A DNA stretch of 64,000 nt, taken from assembly GCA_030430565.1 (NCBI GenBank), contig JAUIKS010000027.1, positions 102,577-166,576 on the forward strand, given 5' to 3'. The first letter of the stretch is position 1. Each line of letters begins with the position of its first letter. The DNA is from Polyangia bacterium (GTDB lineage Bacteria > Myxococcota_A > Polyangia > Nannocystales > Nannocystaceae). The position numbers and the translations under genes were made by a program. Below the pieces are notes generated by a model. The model was not told the DNA's origin, searched no databases, and worked only from the letters and a program-made list of their open reading frames with translations. Shown in pieces: positions 10,224-20,318 of this stretch.

Positions 10224-10292
10224 TCGGCGCGAGCGCGGCTTGTTGCCAGGATCTCGGCGGTTGAAGGCCCGCGGCGGAGGCCCCCGAGCCCC

Positions 10293-10335
10293 GCGCTGCG
10301 GAAACAGCAGCGCCTCCGTGCGGCTTCCGCAGCGC
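10293..10335. promoter_or_regulatory. Candidate enhancer (UAS) for the sigma-54 activator
   Basis: A perfect 11-bp inverted repeat, GCGCTGCGGAA and TTCCGCAGCGC, with a 21-bp spacer. It lies 80-120 bp upstream of the sigma-54 promoter, the usual place for an NtrC-type binding site. It also lies just before the divergent flavoprotein gene, so it could affect both directions. Confidence 0.5.
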
Positions 10336-10361
10336 GCGAACGTGCGATATCGTGCGCCTCT

Positions 10362-11561
10362 GTGACCGGAGCGATTGGGAGCGAGCCAGGGTCATCGGTG
10401 GGCGCCGCGCTGCGTGGTCGAAGCCAGGTGTTGATCGTCGGCGCTGGGCCGGCGGGCTGCGCGGCCGGCATCACGCTCGCGCGCGCCGGGATCGAGGTCT
10501 GCGTGGTGGACCGCGCGCGATTCCCCAGACCCAAGACCTGCGGCGACGCGATTTCGAACCGCGCGCTCGAGCGTATCGAGCAGCTGGGCGCGTTGCCGGC
10601 GATCACGAGTGGACCGCACGCGCTGGTGCGCCGGGCCGACGCGGTGTTCCCCGACGGCTCGCGGGTCGGGCGTGCGTATCAGCGCCCCGGCATGATCGTC
10701 CCGCGGCTGCAGCTCGATGTCGCGCTCCTGGCGGCGCTGCGTGAGTCCGGCGCCCGCGTGGTCGAAGGGACAGCTGTCCGCGCGCTCGAGGCAGCACCGG
10801 ATGGCGGCGTCGGCTACCGGGCGCGCGGCCCCGCCATCGACTGGCGCGCCGAGCTCGTCATCGCCGCCGACGGGCCGGGCTCCATCGCCTGGGCCGCGAT
10901 GGGGCGCGCCAACCCCCGCGGGCGCAGCCTGGCGGTCGCCGCGACCCAGTACTTTGAAGGTGTCCGCGATCTTCCCGGCGGCGTCAGCGAGCACTTCTTC
11001 GAACACGAGCTCCCCTGTGGGTACGGCTGGGTGTTCCCTTCGGTCGACGGCGTCGTCAACGTCGGCGTCTACCAGCGCGCGGACGCCTACCAGAAGACCG
11101 ACGATCACCTGCGCAAATTGTTGAAGGGCTTCCTCGCGCGCCACGAATCACGCCTCGAGGGGGCGCGCCCCGTCGGCCCCGCCCGCAGCTGGTCGCTGCC
11201 GCTGGGCCCGGCGCCGTGGGGCGTCGGCGGTCGCGACCTGCTCTTGGTCGGCGACGCCGGCTTCTCCGTCGATCCGCTCTCCGGCGAGGGGATCTGGCAG
11301 GCCCTCGAGACCGGGATCATGGCGGCCGAGACAGCCCGCGACGCGCTGCGCTCAGGCAGCGGGCTCGGGCCGCGGCTGCAGCGAGCCCACGCCCGCCGCT
11401 GCGCGCGGAAGATCGGGATGCACTGCCGGGTCCGCGCAGCCGTGCAAGACGGCATGCAGTGGTTCGTCGACCGCCGCCTGTACCGCTCGTCGTGGGCCCG
11501 CGCGGGTCTGCAGTGGGCGTACGGACGCGGCGCGCTCGAGCAGAGCAAGTCAGTGCGCTAG
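10362..11561 (+). CDS. FAD-dependent oxidoreductase, geranylgeranyl-reductase family
   Basis: A 399-residue flavoprotein of the family that reduces prenyl chains or hydroxylates aromatic and quinone-like compounds. The N-terminal FAD-binding motif is VLIVGAGPAGC, followed by RFPRPKTCGD, where geranylgeranyl reductases have their conserved Cys. The second FAD motif is LLVGDAGFSVDPLSGEGI, and PCGYGWVFP is also typical. The GTG at 10362 is used; GTG at 10398 is equally possible and would start nearer the FAD motif. The much longer open frame that extends upstream is antisense to the ZraP-like and lipoprotein genes and is not coding. The gene is divergent from the ZraPSR-like operon. Confidence 0.85.
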   Translation: MTGAIGSEPGSSVGAALRGRSQVLIVGAGPAGCAAGITLARAGIEVCVVDRARFPRPKTCGDAISNRALERIEQLGALPAITSGPHALVRRADAVFPDGSRVGRAYQRPGMIVPRLQLDVALLAALRESGARVVEGTAVRALEAAPDGGVGYRARGPAIDWRAELVIAADGPGSIAWAAMGRANPRGRSLAVAATQYFEGVRDLPGGVSEHFFEHELPCGYGWVFPSVDGVVNVGVYQRADAYQKTDDHLRKLLKGFLARHESRLEGARPVGPARSWSLPLGPAPWGVGGRDLLLVGDAGFSVDPLSGEGIWQALETGIMAAETARDALRSGSGLGPRLQRAHARRCARKIGMHCRVRAAVQDGMQWFVDRRLYRSSWARAGLQWAYGRGALEQSKSVR

Positions 11562-12395
11562 CTCGAGCGAAGCCGCGGTTACCCCGGCCCGACGCGCCCC
11601 TTCGCCCCTAGGAGCGTGTCTGAGTAATCCCACGACGCCATGCACCGCCAGGAGCGCCGGGCTCTTTGTCGCTGAAACTTGAAGTACAGCCCGGAAGTCC
11701 GACCGCCCGATCCCCGGGGTACGACCAAACGCTGGCAGCACGCCGTTCTTCAAGAATTCTTGGTCGTAGCCCGGGGCTCTCTACTTCGAAGGAGTAGGCG
11801 GGCCTTCGCAGGATGGGCCCTTACTGTGCGCGCTTCGTGGCACATGAGGGTCACAGAGCGCTCCCGCCCTCGTCATCGTTCGAGGTCAAGAGCGACGCAG
11901 AGCGGGTATGGGTCGCGCTGGGAAAACGGCTGGGGCGGTACGGACTGGCCCTCCATCCAGAGAAGACGCGCCTGATGAGATTTCGGCGACCGCCGAAATC
12001 GCAGGACGGCGGCAAGGGTCCCGGGACGTTTGACTTCCTGGGTTCACGGTCTTCTTCGCGGAAGAGCCGTATGGTGGAAATTTCCTCGTACGGATCTGGT
12101 GAGGGCCCCCGGGAGACTCGTCTCCCGGGGCTACTCGAAGATCGCGGCGGATAATCAGGCGGGAAACGGTGTCTCGTCGTTCTCGTTGACGAGGAAGGCT
12201 ACGCCGCCCTTCTCAATTCCGCTCTCTCGGTGATCCACAACTTCTGGCCATAACGCAACCGCTCGCTCATCGGGGTCTTTGACGCGTCGCTCGGAAGCCG
12301 GGCAGACGACGTCGAGATCCGCCTGCTAAAGCCATCGAGGATGGGACGAACCGTACGCAGCCTTTAGACGCAGAGTCCAAGTCTTGACGCTTTGA
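11562..12395. other. Gene-poor junction with mobile-element debris
   Basis: Apart from the reverse-transcriptase remnant at 11813-12150, no intact gene is supported. Base composition is more mixed than in the flanking genes, and all three forward frames carry stops. The block probably marks an old insertion or deletion between the flavoprotein and kinase genes. Confidence 0.5.
11813..12150 (+). pseudogene. group II intron reverse transcriptase/maturase remnant
   Basis: The frame beginning at 11813 contains a clear late segment of a group II intron RT: SDAERVWVALGKRLGRYG, then LALHPEKTRLMRFRRPP and, after a spacer, GTFDFLG. This matches the block after the YADD active site in such proteins. 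The expected continuation (GFTVF) appears in another frame at about 12042, and a possible further piece (RGRAVWWKF) in a third, so the gene is frameshifted. The YADD box, the N-terminal RT blocks and the maturase/endonuclease domains are missing. No intron RNA domain V hairpin was recognised nearby. It cannot be functional. Confidence 0.7.
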
Positions 12396-15300
12396 TCATA
12401 CGCCGGCGCAAAGTCCTTCGGCCCAGGTGTTGATCTCGCGGGCGACGTCGACATGCGGTTGTGACTCGCCGGCGAGGACGGCACGGGCGGCGTTGGCATC
12501 TTCGCGGACCGCGCTGCTGCAACCGTCGCGTGTACCGAGGATCTTGGCGCGCTCGTATCTCGCGTACGCCGCGTCGAGTGGCCATGTGAACCGCGAGAGC
12601 GCGAACTCGATTTGATCGAGTGCATCGTCATAGCGTCCGAGCTCGTGGAGAATCGCAGCGTACTGGACGCGAGCCTTGAGCAGCCATGGCGAAACCGGCT
12701 CGCCCGGAGTCAGATCTTCGAGGAGCTCTAGTGCGCGCGAGAACGCTCTCTCGCTCGCGTCGAGCTCGCCGAGCTTCTGGTACACAAGAGCCAAGTCCAT
12801 CAACGTGAGCGCGGTACCAGGCGTGTGCGGGTCATCGTTGTACTCAATGATTAATTGGGCTCGATTCAGGAGTTCTTTCGCTCGCTCTACACTGTCAGGC
12901 CACGGCGCCTGGAGGTAGGCCCTACCGAGGCGCCGACACGACTCTCCGACGAGGCCGCTTTCAGCACCTAGCGCCTCCTCGCGGGCTCGCAGCGCTCGTT
13001 CGTGGTATGCAAGCCCCCGCTCAATAGAACTCGACGCGCCCGTTTCGTGTGGACGTGTGAGCCCCATGAGAGCATCGCCAGCGCCATGCAGAGTGTCCGC
13101 GATCGTGACCGCATCGAACTCCGCGATCCTGGCGTCATCTAGCGCGCGTTGGAAGTATTCGAGCGCTCGATCGTACCTTCGTTGGTGAAGCGCGAGGTAG
13201 CCTTGCTCCGTATGGGTGTAGAACCGCGCCGGAGCGTCGACGAGCTGGACTGACTCGGCGTGAGCGAGGAACTCATCCGCCTTCGTGTACTCGCCCCGCC
13301 ATACAAGCGCGTGCGCGAGCATAACCTCGACGACCGCGACCTGGGGATGGTCGCGCCCGAGTATCGCGTGGCCAAGCTCGAGCGCCCGCTCGAGCTTCTC
13401 GCGGCCTTCTGCGTAGCGCCACATGGTCGTGAGCAACGCCCCGTAGTTAGCGAGCACAATCAGGACGTCAGGGTCATTGGAAGAGAGTCGAGCACCCGCG
13501 ATTCTCAGCGCCGCGTCGTAGGCCGCGGCCGCTTCTTTATCCTCTCCTGCACGCTCTCTCGCGATCGCAAGATTGTTGAAGTACAGACTGTGTAGGCGCG
13601 GATCGTCGACGCGAGTGACGAGCGCTTCTGCGAGCGGTTGATCGGTTTGCGCCCCGTTGATGTCACCCAGTAGCTCGGCACGCGAATAGAGCCGCTTGAT
13701 CGCCGCCTCGGCCGCGACGGGATCGTGCGCGCTTCTCATGCCGCGCCACAGCGCATGCGTCAGCGCCGTCTTGGCGGCGCGCCCTTCGAAGCGCATCATG
13801 TACGCGCTTCCTGCCCGCAGCTGCGCTTCCGCGGCCAGCGGCTCGTAAGCAGCGTCTTCTGCCGCTGATCGCACCAACTCGGCGAGTTCAATCGCCTTGG
13901 AGTACCTCCCGAGCGACTCATACTCGGCCGCGCTTGCCAGCTTCTTTCGTCCAGCCGCGACCGCTGCGGCGGTCTCTTCACGCTCGGGGTGGGGGACCGT
14001 CGACGAGAGATAGTCAGCGTCCACGCAGAGAGTGATCATCGGTAGCTTTCTGGCCGCGATCGCTGCACGGCCGACCACGTCCCCATCAGCTGTCTGCTCG
14101 AGAATGTTGACGAACGTGTCGAGGCTCGCTCGGCGCTGGTCAAGACACGCCGTCTGACGATCGTAGAGCTGCTCGGAGATGCGTCGGTCGCTGTGCGCAC
14201 GGCAGCTATCGCGTCGCGCGCGAACCCACGAGTCTGCGTATTCATCCAGGACAGGCGCGACACGGGGCCACGTCTCCGCCGCGAACGCGACCCCGCTGGA
14301 TAGCACCGCGCGACCCGTCGATTCTCGTCGCGCGTCGGTCCACACTGCAGCCAGCTCATCGTCGACGCCGGCGCACGGCCGCCGCCAAGCGCCAGAGGCC
14401 GCGGCCGTACCCAGGCCCGTCGCCACGATCGCGGCGCCTACGGCAACGCGCGTTCTCCGTCGGTGTCGTATGAGCGCTGGATTCTGCTCCAACGCCGCGA
14501 GCAGCGTCTCCATGTCGGGATAGCGCGCGTTCGCGTCGACCTCGAGACCACGCAGAACCACCGCGCGGATCCAGAGGGGCACATCAGCGTGTTCATCGAT
14601 CGGGCGCAACTTGCCGTGAATCACGTTGTGAAAGAGCGCTGAGAACGAGTCGCCAGCGAAAGGGAGTTGGCCGTAGAGCGCCTGGAACAGCGAGACGCAA
14701 AAACTAAACTGATCGCTGCGCGCGTCGGCTCGCTGGCCCTCAAATTGCTCTGGGGACATGTACGCTGGCGTCCCCATCACGGCGCCGGTGCGCGTGATGA
14801 GTCGGGTCTCGCTTGGTGTCCGCTTGTGCGGGTCGGTGTCTACGAGATCTGTCGCTGGCTTCGTGTCCACGAGCCGCGCGAGTCCAAAGTCGAGGACCTT
14901 CACGACCCCGTCCTCGGCGATCATGGCGTTGTGGGGTTTAAAGTCACGGTGCACGAGGCCCGCGCGGTGGGCCGCCGCGAGGCCGCGCGCGGCTTGCTTG
15001 TAAACCTCCAGGACCTCGCGCCACCGCTGTTTCTCGGATCTCTGCCACGCGCTCAAGTTAACGCCGGCGACGTACTCCATCGCCACGAACACGTCGTCGC
15101 CGAACGTCCCGACGTCGTAGACTCCGACCACGTTTGCGTGCGACAGTCGGGCCATCGCGCGCGCCTCTTGGATCAGCCGCTTCGTCTCATCCTGTCCTCC
15201 ACGACCTGTTCGAAGAACCTTGACCGCGATCTTGCGATCGAGCTCGGGATCGTACGCCGCGTAGACGACTCCCATACCGCCTGCGCCGAGAACCTCGATC

Positions 15301-15671
15301 ACGAGGTAGCGACCGAGTCGCGCGGGAGCGTCGCCGGGGAGCGGCGCCCAAGGCTTCGACGCGGGGCTCGCCGCCAGGGTCGGCTCGGAGCCGAGCTCCG
15401 GTCGCAGCGTGTCCTCGTGACCGCTGGGGTCGTCGGCGCCGCGCTCGGGGCTTGCCGGGCTCTGGATCAGCGCGGCGACGAGATCGTGGCAGTCTTCACA
15501 CGTGTCGAAGTGGCGCTCGAGCGCTGCCCGGTCTACGCGTGACGAGCTCCCCTCGACAAACTCGAGGATCACGTTCTCGTCGGGGCAAGCTTCTACAGCG
15601 CAGGCGCTAGGTGTCGAGCCGATACTCATGCTTGATCGCGTATCGGTCGAAGACGTCACCATGGGAATCAT
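12396..15671 (-). CDS. Ser/Thr protein kinase with zinc-finger N-terminus and TPR C-terminus
   Basis: A 1091-residue Hanks-type kinase. The N-terminus has an anti-sigma-like zinc finger (HFDTCEDC, about 54-61). The kinase domain (about 120-400) has the Gly loop GAGGMGVVYAAY, catalytic Lys151, HRDFKPHN (241-248) and DFGLAR (261-266). A single TM lies near 420-440. The large C-terminal region (about 500-1080) is built of TPR-type helical repeats, as in many myxobacterial kinases that hold partner proteins. It probably phosphorylates partners bound to the TPR region. Start is uncertain: ATG at 15671, 15662 or 15629 all lack a clear ribosome-binding site. Confidence 0.93.
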   Translation of the reverse strand: MIPMVTSSTDTRSSMSIGSTPSACAVEACPDENVILEFVEGSSSRVDRAALERHFDTCEDCHDLVAALIQSPASPERGADDPSGHEDTLRPELGSEPTLAASPASKPWAPLPGDAPARLGRYLVIEVLGAGGMGVVYAAYDPELDRKIAVKVLRTGRGGQDETKRLIQEARAMARLSHANVVGVYDVGTFGDDVFVAMEYVAGVNLSAWQRSEKQRWREVLEVYKQAARGLAAAHRAGLVHRDFKPHNAMIAEDGVVKVLDFGLARLVDTKPATDLVDTDPHKRTPSETRLITRTGAVMGTPAYMSPEQFEGQRADARSDQFSFCVSLFQALYGQLPFAGDSFSALFHNVIHGKLRPIDEHADVPLWIRAVVLRGLEVDANARYPDMETLLAALEQNPALIRHRRRTRVAVGAAIVATGLGTAAASGAWRRPCAGVDDELAAVWTDARRESTGRAVLSSGVAFAAETWPRVAPVLDEYADSWVRARRDSCRAHSDRRISEQLYDRQTACLDQRRASLDTFVNILEQTADGDVVGRAAIAARKLPMITLCVDADYLSSTVPHPEREETAAAVAAGRKKLASAAEYESLGRYSKAIELAELVRSAAEDAAYEPLAAEAQLRAGSAYMMRFEGRAAKTALTHALWRGMRSAHDPVAAEAAIKRLYSRAELLGDINGAQTDQPLAEALVTRVDDPRLHSLYFNNLAIARERAGEDKEAAAAYDAALRIAGARLSSNDPDVLIVLANYGALLTTMWRYAEGREKLERALELGHAILGRDHPQVAVVEVMLAHALVWRGEYTKADEFLAHAESVQLVDAPARFYTHTEQGYLALHQRRYDRALEYFQRALDDARIAEFDAVTIADTLHGAGDALMGLTRPHETGASSSIERGLAYHERALRAREEALGAESGLVGESCRRLGRAYLQAPWPDSVERAKELLNRAQLIIEYNDDPHTPGTALTLMDLALVYQKLGELDASERAFSRALELLEDLTPGEPVSPWLLKARVQYAAILHELGRYDDALDQIEFALSRFTWPLDAAYARYERAKILGTRDGCSSAVREDANAARAVLAGESQPHVDVAREINTWAEGLCAGV

Positions 15672-15763
15672 ACGCTGGCTGGCATCGCCGCGTCGGGTTG
15701 CTGCACACGCAACTGATTGCTCTGTCCTCGCACGCTGGGGTCGCTACCCGACGGTCAACGCCG

Positions 15764-16759
15764 TTAGATCACAATCCCAGGGTCCACGATAAACGTCACC
15801 AGCACCTCGTCGTCCACGTCGTGATTCGAGTTTGCGCAAGTCGGGATCCCGCAAGGGTACTGCGCGTTCGCCTTTCGAGGACTGCCAATGCACAGCGTCC
15901 CGTCTGCCCCCCACATCGCTTCGACTGCGAGACCCGAGCCGATGATGTTGTCGATCTCCTCCCGATCCCACGAAAGGTAGATCTCGGTTCCGGCCTCAGT
16001 TTGTGGGTTGGCGTCCCAGCAGTAGTCGGCGAGCGCGGCGCGGATACCAGTCTCGTACTGTTGCGGGCCAACGTCCTGGGGCCCGAACCCCCACAGCGCG
16101 AGTTTACCGACGGCCCCCTCTGTACAAGCGGTGTACGCTTGATCGTGAGCATCAACCTCCCCGAGCTGGTTCGCGGTCACTTCCAGTGTTTCGTGATCGA
16201 CCTCGATCCCCTTGAGGAACAGCGCCTCGTTGCTCTCCGAGAGACTCTCGCTGCAAAAGGGGAACGTTGCGTGGTGCACTATCTCGAGCTCGAGCTCGTA
16301 GAAGTGTCCGACTTCGCCGTTGTCGCGTAGCCCCTCGCGATAATCAACAACATGGAGGATCTTCTCGTTCTGACTCACGCCGTTGACGAACTCGAGCTCC
16401 GCGCCGATCATGTCAGCCCCCTGAAAAACGTGCTTATTCCTCCGCCCGATGAGTTCTCCATCCGCCGTGAGGTTGAGCGATGTCAGGGGCAACATCCCGT
16501 TCTGTGTCGAGACGCGAGCGGCGCCGATGTGTGGGCCCGCGACTTCTTCGAGGCTCAGCTGATACGACTCGGTTCCCTCGGCAAACTCCACGTCAGTGTT
16601 GAGGCGAGGCCCGCCGTTGCCGTGACCTCCACCCGAACGATCCTCGACAGCGTCGTACACGAACTCGCCATTCTCGACGTCGTCACACGACGCTACGCCA
16701 CAGAGCGCGAGTGCAACCGAGAGCCCGTTCGTAAGAAGTTTCGTATTCGCCGTGCTCAT
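15764..16759 (-). CDS. ADYC-domain lipoprotein
   Basis: A 331-residue exported lipoprotein with signal peptide and lipobox GVASC. The ATG at 16759 is chosen because GGAGA stands 7 bases before it; an ATG further upstream would bury the signal peptide. The C-terminal half contains the eponymous ADYC motif (ALADYCWDANPQ) preceded by HDQAYTACTEGAVGKLALWG, the pattern of the ADYC domain found in myxobacterial secreted proteins. Several Cys pairs suggest disulfides. The domain's function is not known. It lies 92 bp upstream of the kinase gene in the same direction and may be co-transcribed with it. Confidence 0.75.
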   Translation of the reverse strand: MSTANTKLLTNGLSVALALCGVASCDDVENGEFVYDAVEDRSGGGHGNGGPRLNTDVEFAEGTESYQLSLEEVAGPHIGAARVSTQNGMLPLTSLNLTADGELIGRRNKHVFQGADMIGAELEFVNGVSQNEKILHVVDYREGLRDNGEVGHFYELELEIVHHATFPFCSESLSESNEALFLKGIEVDHETLEVTANQLGEVDAHDQAYTACTEGAVGKLALWGFGPQDVGPQQYETGIRAALADYCWDANPQTEAGTEIYLSWDREEIDNIIGSGLAVEAMWGADGTLCIGSPRKANAQYPCGIPTCANSNHDVDDEVLVTFIVDPGIVI

Positions 16760-17175
16760 GTTTCGTCTCCATCTCTCCGAGCCGTCTCTCCGGCTCAATC
16801 ATCTGGACGAGGCACCGCTTTGTGGGGCGCACGAATTGTTGAGAAGTTTCGAGAAAAATGAAATCTCCAGCGACACGCGCGAACGCGCACGTCGGCTCGT
16901 GGACCGTGGACCGGTACCACGGCTTCAACATGTGGCGCGCTCGACAAAAACAAAAGGAACTGCCCGGGGGAGCAGCTCGCGCTGCAGCTGATGCGGGAGG
17001 TGCGATCACGGCCGCTGCGCGATGAAGTCAAGGAGTCCACTTGGCGCGCGATTTCGAATCGCATCCAGAGAGTTGCACGCGAAGGCGGACGACGCGTCCC
17101 TCGCAATCCCGCGCTTCCCGTCGGTTGACAGATGGTCGACGCTTCCGCGTGCTGTGCTCGCTCAAGGTCTGCGCG
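16760..17175. other. Intergenic region without a supported gene
   Basis: Only short open stretches with no homology signal and no ribosome-binding site are seen. Just upstream of the ADYC gene the minus strand carries its GGAGA site; nothing else is recognised. Confidence 0.5.
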
Positions 17176-17616
17176 TTACTTCGGAACCATCTTGTACTCA
17201 ATACGGGAGCACGCGCGGACGGCCTCTCCGTCGCGTGTGATCGGGCGATAGCGCCGGCGCCGGATCGTCCGCACCATCACCGTGTCGAGGTAGTCCTCGC
17301 CCGAAGAGCGCTTTACCTCGACAGCGTCGACGGCCCCTTCGGGGTCAACGCAGAACTCGAGCACGACGTGCATCCCCTCCCCGCGCTTGAGCATGGGCGA
17401 CTCGGCGAGTTCGGCGTAGGGCGGGTCGGGCGCGAAGATCTCGGCCTCGCGCGTGTAGGGGAGCTTCTCACCGCTCGCGGGGAGGACCCAGTACTGCTCC
17501 TCGCGCGGCGAGGAAGGCGACCGCGTCGCGCGATCACCATCGCAGCTGACGAAGGAGACTCCGATCAGCGCGGCGGCCAGCGCGATCGCTAGGTGTCGAG
17601 GACGTCGTGTTTGCAT
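17176..17616 (-). CDS. lipoprotein with TonB-C-like domain
   Basis: A 146-residue protein starting MQTRRPRHLAIALAAALIG with a lipobox-like FVSC near residue 25. The second half resembles the TonB C-terminal fold: MHVVLEFCVDPEGAVDAVEV, then SSGEDYLD, IRRRRYRP and a final strand. In myxobacteria such stand-alone domains occur in envelope complexes rather than as true TonB. A TTG start at 17634 is possible but would lengthen the N-terminus. The gene starts 24 bp after the stop of the large AgmX/PglI-type lipoprotein, which has a related C-terminal domain, so the two probably form an operon and act together in the envelope. Confidence 0.65.
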   Translation of the reverse strand: MQTRRPRHLAIALAAALIGVSFVSCDGDRATRSPSSPREEQYWVLPASGEKLPYTREAEIFAPDPPYAELAESPMLKRGEGMHVVLEFCVDPEGAVDAVEVKRSSGEDYLDTVMVRTIRRRRYRPITRDGEAVRACSRIEYKMVPK

Positions 17617-17640
17617 GGTGCTGCTGGTTTTCAACCGCGC

Positions 17641-20112
17641 TCATCCTGGCTGGAGCACGAACGGGTACGAGACGATCACGTGTCTGCCTCCCTTCGGTGA
17701 GGGAAACTTCCACGCGCCCGTCGCGTCGGCGATACAGCGCTCGACCTCGGGCATCGCTATCGTCGACGACTCAATCATCGCGCTGGTCACGAACCCGAGC
17801 CCGTTGATCGTGAATCGGATGACGACGCGACCGCTGAGGCTGGGATCTTGCTTGAGACCGGTATTGTAGCAGCTTCGTATTTCCTCGATCCGCGAGCGCA
17901 CGACACCGCGTATCGCCTCTTTGTCGAGCGCGCCGCCTCCTCCGGTCAACCTTGACGCGCGCGCGCATACCTCGGTCTCGCCATGAAGCTCGCACTGGGT
18001 CCGCAGCAGCTCGTGGGCGACGTTCGCTTGCTCGGCCTCAATGAGCACATCCGCGCTCCGCAACGCGAGCATACGTCGAAGCGCCCGCGCGGCGTCTGCC
18101 GTCGCCGCGTCCCCGTCGGCGCACGCGAGCGCGCGCTCGGTGTCGTTAATGGTATTGGAGACGATGGACGCGAGCTGCTCTCGCGGGGTGCTCGCAAGGA
18201 CATCTAGCCCTCGTCTCGCGTGGTGGCCCGCGTCCACCAAACACCGCGCGCCCTCGCCTCCGCGCGGCGAGCCCAGCGGCGAACTCCAGCTGAAATCCTC
18301 GGGCTCCTGGCGCTCGCCCTCCACCAAGGACACCTCGCCGCCGTCTTTGCTCACGGCGGCCTCGAGCTCGATGGACCGGCTCCTGCGTCGCACGACGATC
18401 TGAGCGTCCCCACCTCGCGCCATCGCTTTGAAGTTCGCGGCGGCGGAGGCCGGTACGAAGTGCTCGATCAATTTCGAGGTAGAGACAGAGCCGCGCGCGA
18501 GCACGTCCTGACTGAGCGCTGGAGAGCCAAACGTCACGCTCGTGCGCGCATCCCCGAACAGCGTGAGCTGCTCGCCCTCGACTGTCTCGGGGGTCCCAAG
18601 CGGCGCGACGCCGGCCGCTCGTCGCCCCGCGTTGATCGCGTCGATGATTCGCTTCGCGTCGACATCCTCGGGCCACTGCAGCGCGAATACGCCCTGCGGC
18701 GCGCCGTCGCTACTCCCGCTCCAGAGCAGGTGCGCGGCGATGGGGAGACGCTCGAGCGACACAGGCACGATCGCGTGACTGGCGAGTTCATCGAGCATCC
18801 GGAGCATCCCGAAGGGGTACCGCGCGATCAGATACCCGACGAGCATTCGATCCTGCGCCAGCACCCGCACGAATTCGAAGGGGGCCTCGCCGTTCACGCG
18901 AGCGGGCGGCGCCTTCGCCACGTCGCGCATCGCGGTGAAGTTGGCGTGCGCGGTGAGCTGCGCCCAGGGGTGCTCGCCAGCGTCGAGCGAGTACACAGGA
19001 GCATCGAGGCGTTGGGCTTCGTTCGCGTCGAAGATCGCGGCGCCCTGCGGGGTGAGGCTCGCGGCGCCGTGGATCCGTATGGCGTCCTTGTTCGACACCG
19101 CGGCGAGCGCGATGTCGTCGATCTCGGCGCCCTGATCCCCCATACGCAGCTCCGCGTCGAGAAGGATCGCGGTCCCCTTCGCCACAGCGAGGGCGTGCTG
19201 GTCGGCGGCGACTCGCGACTGGGCTCGGATCGACTCGGCCGCGCCGAACCACGGGACGAGCGCTCGAGCCCGCCAGGGGCGCACGAGTATCGCCGTTGAC
19301 GCGTCTGCGCGCGTCAATACACGCGCGGCTGGGGTCGACGGCAGCGGTGCGTTCGCTGTGTCGAGGTGTTCACGCGCGTACTCGTGCAGCGCCGCCGCGT
19401 GCATCCCCTCCGCCTCGTGAAAGGCCACGACCCGCACGGCGTCGTTCTCGGGGAGTATGGCGATCAGGACATCCGGGAGTTCGAGCGCCACCGCGCCCTC
19501 GTGCGCGGCGACGATCTCCGGATGGGAGGTCACGGAGCTCGCGCGCAACAGCATCGACTCGAAGGAACGCGTGAGCTTCGCGGGATCCGTGGCGGGAACC
19601 CACAGCTGGTGACGAAGCGGCGGCAACCAATCGTCGGCGATCGGGAGCTGCGGGACGATCGCGCCCGGGGGACCCTCGTACGGGATCTCGCCTAGCGACA
19701 TGACGATCGCGCGCGTCGAGTCCCAGCCCTCAACCGCGAGCGCGCCGCTCGTCATCAACCACGGAACCTTGCGCAAGTTGGCGCCGCCGTCTGCCTCGAA
19801 GAGCTTCTCGGTTGACACCCGGAGCGGTGGCATGGGGCCGGGACGCGAACTACGGAAAACGCCGACGATGAAGCCCTGATCGCCCAGCGCAGAGATGGCC
19901 TCGAGCGTGTCGGGGTCCGGATCCGCGGAGGGAACTTGCTCACCTGCAGGAACTCTCGTCGGAGGCGATGTCTCCTGATCGGAGGTGCACCCCGAAACAG
20001 CGAGCGTGAGGCCGAGCGCCCATTGACCTCCTCGTTCTAGAGCGCGCGACCGACCGCGGTAGCTTCGTTCGCGGCCTGGGCGCCTCGTCGGCGTCTTCGA
20101 GTTCGGGAGCAT
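17641..20112 (-). CDS. large lipoprotein with AgmX/PglI C-terminal domain
   Basis: An 823-residue exported protein. The N-terminus is Arg-rich with a signal peptide and lipobox AVSGC near residue 42. A long mixed alpha/beta region follows (about 70-600) without a recognised domain. The last 100 residues match the AgmX/PglI C-terminal family of myxobacterial gliding-related proteins: SRIEEIRSCYNTGL, then LSGRVVIRFTINGLG and CIADATGAWKFPSPKGG. A strong site, GAGGAGGT, precedes the ATG at 20112, which settles the start. It is likely an envelope component; its exact role is not inferable. Confidence 0.75.
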   Translation of the reverse strand: MLPNSKTPTRRPGRERSYRGRSRALERGGQWALGLTLAVSGCTSDQETSPPTRVPAGEQVPSADPDPDTLEAISALGDQGFIVGVFRSSRPGPMPPLRVSTEKLFEADGGANLRKVPWLMTSGALAVEGWDSTRAIVMSLGEIPYEGPPGAIVPQLPIADDWLPPLRHQLWVPATDPAKLTRSFESMLLRASSVTSHPEIVAAHEGAVALELPDVLIAILPENDAVRVVAFHEAEGMHAAALHEYAREHLDTANAPLPSTPAARVLTRADASTAILVRPWRARALVPWFGAAESIRAQSRVAADQHALAVAKGTAILLDAELRMGDQGAEIDDIALAAVSNKDAIRIHGAASLTPQGAAIFDANEAQRLDAPVYSLDAGEHPWAQLTAHANFTAMRDVAKAPPARVNGEAPFEFVRVLAQDRMLVGYLIARYPFGMLRMLDELASHAIVPVSLERLPIAAHLLWSGSSDGAPQGVFALQWPEDVDAKRIIDAINAGRRAAGVAPLGTPETVEGEQLTLFGDARTSVTFGSPALSQDVLARGSVSTSKLIEHFVPASAAANFKAMARGGDAQIVVRRRSRSIELEAAVSKDGGEVSLVEGERQEPEDFSWSSPLGSPRGGEGARCLVDAGHHARRGLDVLASTPREQLASIVSNTINDTERALACADGDAATADAARALRRMLALRSADVLIEAEQANVAHELLRTQCELHGETEVCARASRLTGGGGALDKEAIRGVVRSRIEEIRSCYNTGLKQDPSLSGRVVIRFTINGLGFVTSAMIESSTIAMPEVERCIADATGAWKFPSPKGGRHVIVSYPFVLQPG

Positions 20113-20318
20113 TCGAGTGTGACCTCCTCGCTGTGCGGGTATGGACGGGGCTCGCCCACCCGGCGGGTATCATCGATTCGACGTCGACGGGTTGAGCCTG
20201 GCGCAACCCAATCCTCACGTCCCATCGTCCCAGACGAGGCCCGTGTCCGGAGGGCGCACACCGTTGATCCGAGACGCTGAGCGCAGTGTGTTCGATACCG
20301 CGCGCAGACGGGAGACAG

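Noticed and set aside
8472..10361. Very long plus-strand open frame leading into the flavoprotein gene
   Set aside because: It is antisense to the ZraP-like and lipoprotein genes, is Arg-rich and has no domain; only the part from about 10362 is coding.
11550..11753. Minus-strand open frame with SATKSPALLAVHGVVGLLRH
   Set aside because: Might be transposase debris but I cannot name a family; no terminal repeats seen.
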